From Mesorhizobium sp. AR07 (GTDB taxonomy: Bacteria > Pseudomonadota > Alphaproteobacteria > Rhizobiales > Rhizobiaceae): 64,000 bases of DNA. The notes beneath the pieces were generated by a model, which was not told the DNA's origin, searched no databases, and saw only the letters and a list, made by a program, of their open reading frames with translations. The translations under genes and the position numbers were made by a program. The stretch is taken from NCBI RefSeq assembly GCF_024746815.1, contig NZ_CP080529.1:248001-312000 (forward strand). The letters run 5' to 3'. Shown here in pieces: positions 8,858 to 18,067 of this stretch; position 1 is the first letter of the stretch, and every line of letters begins with the position of its first letter.

Positions 8858-9163
8858 CTACTGCGCACCCGATGTCCATTCGGGCAGCGGCGCCAGGCTA
8901 CGGTTGAACTGCTTCCACCACATGGACTGATCTATCTCGCAGCAGGCGCGAAGCATGGCGTGCGCCTTCTCGAAAGCCTGGGTGGCGAGATCGTCGAACG
9001 TCATATGCGCGTCGTACGGCACGGACACCACCAGTTCCTGACCGGTCTGTGTGCCGCCTTCGTCGACCTGAAGATAAAGCCAAACGACGAATTGCGCGCC
9101 TTGGCCGCTCGCGTCCGCGTTGCCGATCTTGATGCGGTCGATACCTGCTGCAGTGACTTTCAT
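8858..9163 (-). CDS. Conserved-looking hypothetical protein (101 aa)
   Basis: Starts MKVTAAGIDRIKIGNADASG at ATG 9163, with AGGG nine bases upstream. The sequence alternates short beta-like segments (FVVWLYLQV, LVVSVPYD) with a helical second half (FDDLATQAFEKAHAMLRACCEID), giving a small soluble alpha/beta protein with no signal or membrane span. I do not recognise the family. Codon use looks like real coding sequence, and it stands alone on its strand between two long non-coding stretches. Confidence 0.6.
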   Translation of the reverse strand: MKVTAAGIDRIKIGNADASGQGAQFVVWLYLQVDEGGTQTGQELVVSVPYDAHMTFDDLATQAFEKAHAMLRACCEIDQSMWWKQFNRSLAPLPEWTSGAQ

Positions 9164-9894
9164 GCGGAGGCCCTTCATTTGGTTGGATTCGCAGTGAATC
9201 CCAGAAGTCCGTATCAATCAGAAAGGTTCCGAGACCGTTGTCCCTATGGTGAAGTATTGATAAAGAGGTGATTAGGCAGCCCCTACCCTTCATGTGAATC
9301 TCGCGTCGAAGCGCCTCAGCCGAAGTAGCAGAGAAGCCGTTCAAGCTGTTCCCAGGGCGTGAGCTAGAAAGATAAGCGTTCGGAACCCGTGGTCGATCGG
9401 GACGTCAGGGTACTGTGCAAATGCGATCATGCCCAAGCGTGGAAGATCACAAGCGGTCACTCGGTACAGACCCCAGATCACGGCCCCAACTCTCCGCGAT
9501 GGGCGCGCAAGTATTTGATAGATATGGTGGTTCTGGTCATAGCGTTCTTGATCCACAATGATCCCGCTCCATACCCGTCGGGCACGCCAGATCACGCCGC
9601 GTCACGCTTCTAATCGACATTCGCTTCAATCGATCCTTCTGATGCGGCCCATTCGAGGCAGCACTGCTTAGACTCCGGACAGGCTCACATTTTGTCGTCG
9701 GCGATCAGATTTTCCCGGGCGCGACGGACCTTGCATCGACGAAGCTCCTGATCGAGCAGGCCAGGGCCGCCAGATGAGGCAATACTCAAGGCGCCAATCC
9801 ACGAATCGGTGTCCAGCGGACGTCAGAAGAAATCGGCCTGACATGATGATGGCGGGACATAGCCCGCCACCAGATTGTTAGCGAATGCCGTGGC
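9164..9894. other. About 730 bases without a confident gene
   Basis: A minus-strand frame 9341-9595 (84 codons) exists but has no convincing ribosome site or family resemblance. The 3' end of the stretch holds the hairpin at 9851-9868 that follows the small secreted-protein gene. Nothing else is supported. Confidence 0.45.
9851..9868 (-). terminator. Hairpin downstream of the small secreted-protein gene
   Basis: GGCGGG-ACATAG-CCCGCC forms a six-pair GC stem 27 bases after the minus-strand stop at 9895. There is no clear U-run, so it may act as a transcript end stabiliser rather than a classic intrinsic terminator. Confidence 0.45.
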
Positions 9895-10170
9895 TTATTT
9901 GGAGCCGCCGAGTGCCTTCAATTTCTCGCAGAACTGGGCATGAGGCTTGCTCATCGCCGCGTCGTTGCATTCCTTCATCATCTTGGCCTGATCGGCCTTA
10001 GCCATGCCCGCCCAGGCCTTTTTCATATCGGCGTCCGGCTTCATCGTCTTCATGCTCGCGTCGGTGTAGAACGGCGCCATCATCTTGGGTTCGTCGAGCG
10101 CGCCGGCAAGCGCTGCGCCGCCGACAATGGTGAAAGCAAGTGCGCCGAAGCAGGCAGTTTTGAAGCTCAT
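9895..10170 (-). CDS. Small secreted protein, paralogue of the product at 33351-33638 (91 aa)
   Basis: MSFKTACFGALAFTIVGGAALAG is a good Sec signal with cleavage near residue 23. The mature part, about 68 aa, is rich in Lys, Met and Asp/Glu and contains MMAPFYTDASMKTMKPD and KMMKECNDAAMSKPHAQFC, with two cysteines. The gene at 33351-33638 encodes a homologue with the same layout (signal, MSPFFTDAGMKTMKSD, VKECGDAAMSKAHGDFC), so the two form a family. The function is unknown; a periplasmic location is inferred. A GC hairpin lies downstream. Confidence 0.8.
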   Translation of the reverse strand: MSFKTACFGALAFTIVGGAALAGALDEPKMMAPFYTDASMKTMKPDADMKKAWAGMAKADQAKMMKECNDAAMSKPHAQFCEKLKALGGSK

Positions 10171-10576
10171 GAAATTATCCTTCCCTACTCTTTTGCCCCG
10201 ACCGTCGTTTGCAATCAGGTGCGGATTCTAACGCCTTATAAGCGACACCTAAATGATGGCGAATATTAGGATGTCGCTTCACAAATCGATACATCATTGA
10301 AATGATATTGCGGCAAATGTCTCTTTTCCGACAAGACTTTGCTGGGTTGCTCGGCGCATTCGCGCGCAATCGCTCTTGCGAGGCATGGATGAAGCGCGCC
10401 AAGAATCAGCAACCCCCGTTCGAGCAATTCCGAGGGCTTCAACAGGTGCACCTTCATGCTCCAAGTTGGATAGCGAGGAGGCCCCTTGAGGTCGGCGCTG
10501 AGCCGCCACAGGCAAGCGAGCCGCTGGCGACGCGCAACGATAATCTCCGGGCCAAGTCTCGATTGGTCTTCGCCTG
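10171..10576. other. About 400 bases between secreted-protein and curlin genes, no gene seen
   Basis: It must contain the promoter of the minus-strand gene at 9895-10170 and the 3' end of the curlin transcript. Short frames occur on both strands, but none has a ribosome site plus protein-like composition. Confidence 0.4.
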
Positions 10577-10990
10577 CTACCAACCGTAGCTGAAGGTGGC
10601 GCCGCCGCCGCCATCGCCGTTCTGAACAACATTCGCGTCGGTGTTTCTGCCGAACTGGAAAATGCCGTAGGCGTTGTCATTGCCGTTCTGCTGCAGGGTG
10701 GCGGAATGGCCGTTGCCCTCCTGCTGGATGATGCCCAGATTGCCGCCGCCGTTTTGCCCGATGCCGGCGGCGTTGCCGTGTCCCAACTGGCGGATGCTGG
10801 CGCCGCGCAGGCCGCGATAGAGCGAATAGACGCGCAGGCCAGTCGCCAGGGCGCCGGCGTCGCGGGCGTTGTCAGGAGCAAATGTCACCGAAACCCAGCC
10901 GCCCGCATAAGCCGGTGCGGACAGCGCCGCCTGGCCGATGCCGCCGGCAACGAGAGCGGCGGTAAGGGTTTTGAACATATTGCGGGTCAT
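10577..10990 (-). CDS. Curlin-repeat protein (CsgA/CsgB-like), 137 aa
   Basis: A secreted amyloid-type subunit. It has a signal peptide (MTRNMFKTLTAALVAGGIGQ, cleavage near AYA-GG) followed by repeats spaced about 19-22 residues apart with the curlin pattern Q-x4-G-N-x-A-x-I-x-Q: IRQLGHGNAAGIGQNGGGN, GIIQQEGNGHSATLQQNGND, AYGIFQFGRNTDANVVQNGD. Only about four repeats, fewer than in E. coli CsgA. ATG at 10990 is chosen because the signal starts there. It is downstream of a CsgH-like gene and a second, truncated curlin. No csgG/csgE/csgF or csgD homologue is in the window, so export machinery must be elsewhere if the cluster works. Confidence 0.82.
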   Translation of the reverse strand: MTRNMFKTLTAALVAGGIGQAALSAPAYAGGWVSVTFAPDNARDAGALATGLRVYSLYRGLRGASIRQLGHGNAAGIGQNGGGNLGIIQQEGNGHSATLQQNGNDNAYGIFQFGRNTDANVVQNGDGGGGATFSYGW

Positions 10991-11162
10991 CTTGATCTCC
11001 ATTTTCCGGCTGCCTCAGCCTATGGCCAACCTTCTCATCTCGTGGCTGAACCCTGCTGGAATCGGTCGTTCAGCTGTCGTTCAGTCATTTTTTCTCCTCG
11101 CTTGGCCCACATAGAAAGGGGCGCCGAATGCCGACGCCCTGTTCGTAAATCTAGCGATGCGA

Positions 11163-11564
11163 TCAGGTCGCGCCGCCGACCCGCTCGGCGCAGCCGATGC
11201 TCTTGCCATCGACCGTGACCTTGAGCCTGGCGTCGAAGACAGCGCCCTTCGCGTCGAGCGTGACAGCGCCGAGCGTGGCAGGCTTGCCGGGCGCGGCGCT
11301 GAAGGCGCCGCCCTGCTCGATATTGGTGCCGCCGGACCGGCCGGCGCTTTCGACATGGAAGGAATAGGTGCCGCTCACGTTTCTGTCGGCATGGGCGAGC
11401 GCCTCCAGCGAGACCATGCCGCCTTGCGGCGTGGCGCGGATCTCGCAGCGCACCGGTTCGACGGACTGGTCGGCGGTGGCCATGGTCGCCAGCGCGCCGG
11501 CCGAGACTAAGACCAGGGCGAGTGCCGTTATGACGGAGCGGGAATGCTTGACGATGCGGGGCAT
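11163..11564 (-). CDS. csgH: CsgH-like periplasmic curli assembly chaperone (133 aa)
   Basis: A signal peptide (MPRIVKHSRSVITALALVLV, cleavage around residue 32) precedes one small beta-sandwich-like domain with RCEIRATPQGGMVSLEALA, GTYSFHVESAGRSGGTNIEQ and the closing GKSIGCAERVGG. This matches the alphaproteobacterial CsgH family, relatives of CsgC that keep curlin subunits from aggregating in the periplasm. Two cysteines lie far apart (one in CEIR, one in IGCAE), unlike the CxC of CsgC. ATG 11564 has AAGGAG eight bases upstream. It sits between two curlin-type sequences on the same strand, which agrees with a curli role. Confidence 0.78.
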   Translation of the reverse strand: MPRIVKHSRSVITALALVLVSAGALATMATADQSVEPVRCEIRATPQGGMVSLEALAHADRNVSGTYSFHVESAGRSGGTNIEQGGAFSAAPGKPATLGAVTLDAKGAVFDARLKVTVDGKSIGCAERVGGAT

Positions 11565-11635
11565 GGTTCGTCTCCTTGGCGTTCGGTGGCCGTGGCCGCG
11601 AAATCGTTCCGCGGCCACCCGGCCGGCACTGCTGT

Positions 11636-11783
11636 CTACGGGCAGGCCTGGACGAAAGCGGCGACGTTGCCGCTGCCGCCCTGGCTGACGTTGGCATCGC
11701 AGCCGTGGCCAACCTGCACGCCGGCGGCGATGTTGCCGTTGCCGTCCTGGGTCAGGATGGTGGTGTGGTTGGAGCCGAACTGG
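11636..11783 (-). pseudogene. 3' fragment of a curlin gene, 5' part replaced by a dehydrogenase gene
   Basis: In the frame ending at the TAG at 11636, the last 48 codons read as curlin repeats (QFGSNHTTILTQDGNGNIA, then CDANVSQGGSGNVAAFVQAC). Upstream of about 11783 the DNA is instead the interior of the SDR gene in another frame, so the signal peptide and first repeats are gone. It is immediately 5' of csgH and was probably the major or minor curlin of this cluster. Confidence 0.75.
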
Positions 11784-12612
11784 CCTGCTTCTCCGAGGGG
11801 TTGAGCGGCGTCCAAACCGGACCGGGTGCGACCGCGTTGACGCGAATGCCTTTGTCGATGAGGTTGCCCGATAGGGCCCTTGTGAAGGCGTGAATGCCAC
11901 CCTTGGTCATCGAGTAGTCGATCAGCTCCTTCGAGCCGTTGATCCCCGTTGTCGAACCGGTGTTGACGATCGCCGATCCGGGCTTCATATGCGCGACCGC
12001 CTCCTGGGCCATATGGAAATAGCCGTAGAGGTTGGTCTTCAGGGTGGTGTCGAAATGCTCCTCCGTCAGGTCGGCAAAATCGGTCGAATGCACCTGGAAG
12101 GCTGCGTTGTTGACGAGGACATCGAGCCCTCCCAGTTGCTTGACCGTATTGGCCACAGCTTTGCGGCAAAAAGCACGGTCCGCAACATCGCCGCGGACAA
12201 TGATACAGCGGCGGCCTTCGGCCTCAACCGCCTGCTTCGTCAGCTCCGCGTCGTCATCCTCCGATAAATACACAATCGCAACATCGGCGCCCTCGCGTGC
12301 GAAAAGGACCGCGACTGCTCGCCCAATACCGGAGTCGCCGCCTGTGACCAGGGCAATCTTGCTCTCGAGCTTAGCAGAGCCACGCCAGAACGGCGCATCG
12401 TAGAGCGGAGCTGGTTTGATCTCTGCTTCTTGGCCGGGTTTCGGGTGATGCTGCTTTGGAAACGGCGGCGCCGGATATTTTCGCGCACCGGCCTGCATCG
12501 CGCCGGCCGGTTTCGATTTCGACTTGGCCCGATCATCAGCATCCACCTTGTTCTGGATTCGCAGCTGCCTTTGTACGGTCTTGGAGGTGTCGGTTTTTGT
12601 CCCAGTGGGCAT
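11752..12612 (-). pseudogene. Short-chain dehydrogenase/reductase (YhdF/YghA-like), C-terminally truncated by fusion to curlin DNA
   Basis: A cytoplasmic NAD(P)-dependent SDR of the group with a long N-terminal extension (FPKQHHPKPGQEAEIKPAP). The cofactor motif TGGDSGIGRA is near residue 83, NNAA near 160, and the catalytic Ser, Tyr and Lys appear in NTGSTTG and YSMTKGG. The frame ends ...PLNPSEKQAS then eight unrelated residues; the usual last 40-50 residues (the GGEVLPIIGG-type end) are missing. ATG 12612 has GAGGAG upstream. The junction near 11780-11784 has a CCAG microhomology. Catalytic residues remain but the C-terminal fold is lost, so the product is probably inactive. It is divergent from ku. 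Confidence 0.82.
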
Positions 12613-12843
12613 GGCTGTCTCCTCGGTTGCTGGGCACAACGTGCATCCGAGGAAAAAGTTGATCCTTGCCGCGACAAAACGGCTGCTTAAGCACCTTATC
12701 TGAGTGATCACCACAATCACCGCACAGCAATCGGACGTCCAGCCTCCGGCGGACCTTTGTGGAACGAGCCGGCTACACCTGCCCCTTTGAGGAACGATTT
12801 GAACCGAAACTCGTTTGCCCTGACCAGAAAAAGGATGAACAAA

Positions 12844-13668
12844 ATGGTCGCGCCGCGTGCTGCCTGGAAGGGCTTCTTGAAAGTTGGTTTGGTCACATGT
12901 GGCGTGAAGATTGTCGGTGCCACCAGCGAGGCCTCGAAGATCCATTTCAAGATCTTGAACCGCAAGGACGGCCTTCCCGTCAAAAGTGTCTATGCTGACG
13001 AAAAGACAGGAAAGACCGTCGAAACCGAGGACCAGGTGAAGGGGTTCGAGGTCGAGAAGGATGAGTTCCTTCAGATCGAGCCCGACGACATCAAGGCGCT
13101 CAAGCTCACGTCGGATCACACGCTGGAGGTCGGTGAGTTTGTAGCGATCAACGAGATCGATACTCGCTATCTCGAAAAACCCTACTACCTCATTCCAGCC
13201 GACGGCGCGGCCGTCGAGGCCTACGGAGTGATCCGCGATGCAATGAAGAGCAAGGGCGTCACAGCCCGCTCCTGCATCGTGCTCTATCAGCGCGGCCGGG
13301 AAGTTGTGATCCAGCCATATGGCAAGGGCATGGTGATGACCGAGCTGCGAAACCACAATGAGATGGTCTCCGAGGAGAGTGTCTTCGATGGTCTGACCAA
13401 GGCGAAATACGATCCTGAGCTGCTCGAAATCGCCGGCATGCTCATCGACAAAAAGGTGACCACTTTCGATCCCTCGAAATTCGAGGACACCTACGAAGAT
13501 GCGCTGATTGCCATGATTGACGCGAAGCGCAAGGGCAAGTCGCCACCGAAGGCGGTGCCCAAGCCGAAAGAAAATGTCATCAATCTGGCCGAGGTACTCA
13601 AGAAGAGCCTCAAACAGGAGGGCTTAAAGACACCTAAAAAGAGCACCTCGAAGCGCAAGGTCGCTTAG
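12844..13668 (+). CDS. ku: Ku protein for bacterial non-homologous end joining (274 aa)
   Basis: Forms a homodimeric ring on DNA ends and recruits LigD. It starts MVAPRAAWKGFLKVGLVTCG and has the Ku core (IHFKILNRKDGLPVKSVYAD, LEVGEFVAINEIDTRYLEKPYYL, ARSCIVLYQRGREVVIQPYGKGM), with a lysine-rich tail (KTPKKSTSKRKVA) typical of bacterial Ku extensions. ATG 12844 has AAGG eight bases before it; ATG 12835 is too close to that site. No ligD is in the window; rhizobia often carry several ku/ligD sets. It is divergent from the SDR with a 231-base shared promoter region. Confidence 0.95.
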   Translation: MVAPRAAWKGFLKVGLVTCGVKIVGATSEASKIHFKILNRKDGLPVKSVYADEKTGKTVETEDQVKGFEVEKDEFLQIEPDDIKALKLTSDHTLEVGEFVAINEIDTRYLEKPYYLIPADGAAVEAYGVIRDAMKSKGVTARSCIVLYQRGREVVIQPYGKGMVMTELRNHNEMVSEESVFDGLTKAKYDPELLEIAGMLIDKKVTTFDPSKFEDTYEDALIAMIDAKRKGKSPPKAVPKPKENVINLAEVLKKSLKQEGLKTPKKSTSKRKVA

Positions 13669-13703
13669 GCCAAGCGCGCACAGAGCCGCTTGAGGAGAAG
13701 TTT

Positions 13704-14005
13704 GTGACCCAATTGACTGTGGAGCAATGCCGAGCGGCGCAGGCCCTGCTGGACTGGTCACAAGCCAGGCTTGGCGCCAAAGCGCAGGTCAGCGAGGGAA
13801 CCGTTCGGGATTTCGAGAAGGGCAAGCGCATTCCGGCCGGCGACATGCTGGTTGCGATGCGATCGGCGCTCGAACTGGGGTTGCCTTTCTGAGTGATGGC
13901 GAGACGATCCATGGCGGCCAGGGCGTCCGGCTCAAAAGGTCAACGGTCTCGCGCACGCATATTCAGGATGGCGAAGCGGGAATTATTCAGAACAGCGAGA
14001 TGTAA
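13704..14005 (+). pseudogene. Small XRE-family helix-turn-helix regulator with a one-base frameshift near its end
   Basis: GTG 13704 (GAGGAG upstream) opens MTQLTVEQCRAAQALLDWSQ, then a Cro/CI-type helix-turn-helix (RLGAKAQVSEGTVRDFEKGKR) and a stop after 62 codons at 13892. In the family the chain continues with a GVxFLxxGExxxGGxGVRLK tail. Exactly that (GVAFLSDGETIHGGQGVRLK) is present one frame over and ends at 14005, so one base is missing near 13873. The DNA-binding part is complete, so the short form might still function. It follows ku by 35 bases and could be cotranscribed. Confidence 0.75.
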
Positions 14006-14299
14006 GCCGTCACCGAAGTTGAGCCATCGTTGTCGTTACCTCTGATCGTTGTACGGCTCTTTCGTTTGTCCAACCATCTTCGCCAGTTCCGAAAACGGTG
14101 GAATGTCGGACTCGCCTTGGGCAGGCGTGCCGGATAGAGACCCAAGCGATCCTTGGCGCGATCGGTGGTCGGCGGCGAACTTCTCAGCACGATCCTCAAG
14201 AAGACCTTCGATCGGCCCAGGCCAGACATAGCCTCGGTCTATTCGCCTTCTTGAGCGGATATCATGAAACCTTTTGATTTCTAAGCCGTTATCGGCCGA

Positions 14300-16279
14300 A
14301 TGTCCGAAGCTAAATCCAAACCGAAACCGGCCAACAGCGCCAAGCCACGCGGTAACAAGAAGCCGCGCCTGCAGGCAGAGCCCCTTGTCGAAATCGCGTC
14401 CGACGTGCTCGGCGAGGCCATGCCGCCACCTGATGCCATCGAACCCGATCCGAAGATGACGCCCGAGCAGGTCGAGCAGGCGCGCAAGAAATACCTGCTG
14501 AAGCGGTTCTGGATCAGCTCGCGCGGCTACTGGAGCCGGCACGGCGATCGGCTCGCCTGGCCTTGCACAATCGGCCTGTTGGCCTTGATCGGCATCAATG
14601 TCGGTTTCCAGTATGGGATCAACGTCTGGAACCGCGCAATTTTCGACGCAATCGAGCAACGCAATGCCCACACGGTCTATTTCCTCAGCGTCGTTTTCCT
14701 GCCGCTCGTGGCTGGCAACGCAAGCCTCGTCGTTGCGCAAGTCTTCATTCGCATGACCATTCAGCGCCGCTGGCGTTCCTGGCTTACCACTTCGGTCATC
14801 GGACGCTGGCTGGCTAACGGCCGCTATTATCAGTTGAACCTCATCAGCGGCGACCACCAGAACCCCGAAGCCCGCATCGCGGAAGATTTGCGGATTGCCA
14901 CGGAGTCGCCCGTGGATTTCATCGCCGGTGTCATTTCGGCATTTCTTTCGGCCTCGACCTTCATCGTGGTGCTCTGGACGATCGGCGGCGCGCTCACCCT
15001 GCCGATCGGAGGCTCGAATGTCACCATTCCCGGCTTCCTCGTCGTCACGGCCGTGATCTATGCCGCCATCACCTCCACCTCGATGGTGGTCATCGGCCGC
15101 CATTTCATCGAGCTCTCCGAGGAGAAGAATCAGGTGGAAGCCGAATTCCGCTACACGCTGTCGCGCGTGCGGGAAAACGGCGAGAGCATCGCACTGCTCG
15201 GCGGCGAGGAGGAGGAGCGCAGCGGCATCGACAACACTTTTGGCCATGTGCTCAAGCAATGGGCACTGCTTACGGGCCAGCACATGCGCACGGCTCTGGT
15301 GTCGCAGGGATCGAGCCTGTTTGCGCCGGTCGTGCCGGTCTTGCTTTGTGCTCCAAAATTTCTCGAAGGCAGCATGACGCTTGGACAGGTCATGCAAGCT
15401 GCCTCCGCCTTCGCCATCGTGCAGGGCGCGTTCGGATGGCTGGTCGACAACTACCCGCGTCTCGCCGATTGGAACGCTTCGGCGCGGCGCATCGCTTCGC
15501 TGATGATGTCGCTCGACGGGCTTGAGCGCGCGGAACAGAGCCAAGCTCTGGGACGCATCAGCCACGGCGAAACCGAAGGCGACGCAATGCTCAGCCTGAA
15601 AAATCTCTCCGTGTCGCTCGACGACGGCACAGCCGTGGTCAGGGAGACCGAGGTCGTGATCGAATCGGGCGAGCGGGTGCTGGTCGCCGGCGAATCCGGT
15701 TCGGGCAAGAGCACACTGGTGCGGGCCATCGCTGGCCTATGGCCGTGGGGCGGCGGCAGCGTCAATTTCCATCCTGACAAGCGAATGTTCATGCTGCCGC
15801 AACGTCCCTACATCCCCTCGGGCACGCTGCGCCGTGCAACGGCCTATCCCGGCGCCGCCGACAACTGGACGCTGGACGAGATCAAGGCTGCCCTCGACAA
15901 GGTGGGACTCGGTCATCTGAGAGACAGGATCGAGGAGGATGCGCCATGGGACCAAACCCTATCGGGTGGCGAAAAGCAGCGGCTCGCGTTTGCGCGCCTC
16001 CTCTTGCATGCTCCAGACATCATTGTGCTGGATGAAGCGACGGCAGCACTCGATGAGAAGAGCCAGGACAAAATGATGGAGACCATCATCCACGAATTGC
16101 CGAAGGTCACCATCATCAGTGTTGCGCATCGGGTCGAGTTGGAAGCCTACCACAGCCGAAAGATCACGTTGGAGCGGCGCAAGGGTGGGGCAAAGCTTGT
16201 CAGCGATATTGATCTTGTCCCGCGCAAGGGCGGCCGAAAATTGCTTGCCAGCCTTCTCGGGCGTCGGCGTTCCGGGTGA
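14300..16279 (+). CDS. SbmA/BacA-related ABC transporter, fused membrane and ATPase domains (659 aa)
   Basis: After an 80-residue charged N-terminus comes an ABC_membrane_2-type domain with about six spans (residues 95-400) containing RWRSWLTTSVIGRWL and the NPEARIAEDLRIATE motif shared with BacA/SbmA. The nucleotide-binding domain follows: Walker A GESGSGKST near 464, signature LSGGEKQRLAFAR near 554, Walker B IIVLDEATAAL near 574. This is the YddA/BclA architecture. BclA of Bradyrhizobium imports antimicrobial nodule peptides, so a peptide-uptake or envelope role is plausible; vitamin B12 or fatty-acyl transport is an alternative. The start at 14300 follows a region without a strong ribosome site and may be shifted. 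Confidence 0.9.
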   Translation: MSEAKSKPKPANSAKPRGNKKPRLQAEPLVEIASDVLGEAMPPPDAIEPDPKMTPEQVEQARKKYLLKRFWISSRGYWSRHGDRLAWPCTIGLLALIGINVGFQYGINVWNRAIFDAIEQRNAHTVYFLSVVFLPLVAGNASLVVAQVFIRMTIQRRWRSWLTTSVIGRWLANGRYYQLNLISGDHQNPEARIAEDLRIATESPVDFIAGVISAFLSASTFIVVLWTIGGALTLPIGGSNVTIPGFLVVTAVIYAAITSTSMVVIGRHFIELSEEKNQVEAEFRYTLSRVRENGESIALLGGEEEERSGIDNTFGHVLKQWALLTGQHMRTALVSQGSSLFAPVVPVLLCAPKFLEGSMTLGQVMQAASAFAIVQGAFGWLVDNYPRLADWNASARRIASLMMSLDGLERAEQSQALGRISHGETEGDAMLSLKNLSVSLDDGTAVVRETEVVIESGERVLVAGESGSGKSTLVRAIAGLWPWGGGSVNFHPDKRMFMLPQRPYIPSGTLRRATAYPGAADNWTLDEIKAALDKVGLGHLRDRIEEDAPWDQTLSGGEKQRLAFARLLLHAPDIIVLDEATAALDEKSQDKMMETIIHELPKVTIISVAHRVELEAYHSRKITLERRKGGAKLVSDIDLVPRKGGRKLLASLLGRRRSG

Positions 16280-16336
16280 GCCAACGCCAACGCTCGGTTC
16301 GCAAACGAACGAATGACCCCCCGGTCAAGGCCAATG

Positions 16337-16615
16337 TTAGCGCAGCAGTCCCTCGTCCTCGAAGGCGTCCCAGCCCGTCAACTTAGGCCGGGGAGCGTCA
16401 TCTTTCCGGTTATTCCTGGAAACGCGAACCTCGCCGCTGCCCTTGCCCGCACGCGTTAGGGCGGCCTTGTTGGCACCACGTCGCCTGTTCTCTGCAACTT
16501 CCTGCGCCTCCTCCTCCCTCCAAACGCTTGGCAGGTCACGATCAAGGACGTCCTCGATGTGTTTCGGATCGAAAACGTGGAAGGTGACTGCCTTTGACCG
16601 CCCGCGCATCCTCAC
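16337..16615 (-). CDS. Small basic hypothetical protein (92 aa)
   Basis: A hydrophilic, charged protein (KAVTFHVFDPKHIEDVLDRD near the N-terminus; DDAPRPKLTGWDAFEDEGLL at the end) with no signal or membrane span. The first in-frame starts are ATG 16615 and ATG 16609. The C-terminal GWDAFEDEGLLR looks like a genuine coding end. I do not recognise a family. It is convergent with the ABC transporter gene. Confidence 0.5.
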   Translation of the reverse strand: MRMRGRSKAVTFHVFDPKHIEDVLDRDLPSVWREEEAQEVAENRRRGANKAALTRAGKGSGEVRVSRNNRKDDAPRPKLTGWDAFEDEGLLR

Positions 16616-16777
16616 GGCACGTCGGTAACCTGCGGCTTGCCGAGGGTCAGCGTGCGCAGCGTCACTGCTATGGTTTTGACCGAAGCTGTCCAGCGCCGCC
16701 CCGCCCCGCGGAAGCAGGCTACATCCTCTAACGGCTGGACGCGCAAGCGCAAAAGTGCTTGACGGCCAACGGGCAAA

Positions 16778-18067
16778 TTAAACGAAGAGCAGGACAATCA
16801 TCACCGCCGCCGCCGCCACCATCACGGCGGTTGCCAGCCAGCCGATCCAGCGCATGGCCAGCGGCACAGTCACTCGGCCCATAACGTCGCTCCGCGCCGT
16901 CATCAGCATCATCACCGCTATGACAGGCACCGCGACGCCGCCATTGACCACGGCGCTCCAATAAAAAGCCTTGATGGGGTTGATGGGCGTGAAATTGAGG
17001 CACGCGCCAATCAGCGTGGCGATCGCGATCGTGGCGTAGAAAGCTTTGGCCTGCAATGGCTTGCGCTCGAGCCCCACCGGCCACTTACGGGCTTCGCCCA
17101 ACGCGTACCCAGCCGAGCCGGCGAGGACCGGGATTGCCAGCAGCCCCTGTCCCAATGACGCCCACTGCGAAAATGGCGAGCGCGAACACGCCGGCGACCG
17201 GCCGAGCGCTTCGGCGCCTGGCTGGTAGATTCGATGTCAGTAGTGCCCTTGGCGTGAAGGGTAGCGCCAGCCGTGATCATGATCGCGAGAGCGACAATGT
17301 TGGAAAACGCCATGCCGACGTAGGTATCCAGCCGAATGCGCTGAATTGCGTTTTCGACTTGTTCCGGTGCTTTCTTGAGGGGTTCGCGCAGAGGTTTTGC
17401 CTTCTGGTCTTCAACCTCCTGTGAAGCCTGCCAAAAGAACAGGTAAGGGCTGATGGTCGTGCCGAAAATCGCGACCACCGCGGTCCAGAACGGCGCATCG
17501 AGCGTGAATCTGGGAATGAACAGGCCGTTCGCGACCTCGTTCCACGGCACGTGCACAAACAACACCATGCCAAAATAGGCGAACAGGGACAGGGTCAGCC
17601 ACTTCAGAACGGAGACGTAGTGGCTGTATTTGAGGAAGATCTGCAGCACGACGGAGATAGCGCCGAAGAGCACGACGTAGAGGAGAGCTGGCCCCCCGAT
17701 GATGAGCTTCAGGGCATCACCCTATGGCGCCAAGATCGGCGCCGATGTTGATGATGTTGGCGAGGAGCAGCAGCACGACGACCGACAGCAGGAGCCAATT
17801 GGAATAAAAAACGCGCATGTTACCGGCGATGCCGCGCCCGGTTGTTCGCCCAATACGGGCGCTGATTTCCTGCACCACCGACATCAGCGGGTAGGTGAAC
17901 AGCATGGTCCAGGTTAGGCCGAACCCGAACTGTGCGCCGGTCTGGGAATAGGTCGCGAGGCCGCTGGGATCATCATCAGATGCGCCAGTGATCAGACGGG
18001 TCCCAGCACAACCGAGCAGCCGTGGCTTTGATGGCCCGACGACCGGACTTGCCGATTTAGTTTTCAT
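16778..18067 (-). pseudogene. Nramp-family divalent metal transporter, decayed by several frameshifts
   Basis: Three frames together cover a full Nramp protein. 18067-17717 gives the start and TM1 motif (ITGASDDDPSGLATYSQTGA); 17700-17200 gives the middle (TTISPYLFFWQASQEVEDQ); 17155-16778 gives the end (LLAIPVLAGSAGYALGEARK, NFTPINPIKAFYWSAVVNG). The first shift, near 17722, is one extra base before DALKLIIGGPALL; several more lie between 17160 and 17220. The order and sequence match the intact gene at 60490-61788. A ribosome site (GGAGG) still precedes ATG 18067. With multiple lesions it is a true pseudogene rather than one read error. Confidence 0.88.

Noticed and set aside
14036..15565. 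509-codon minus-strand open frame opposite the ABC transporter
   Set aside because: The plus strand has clear Walker and signature motifs; the antisense frame is His/Arg/Asp-rich low-complexity sequence typical of GC-rich antisense.
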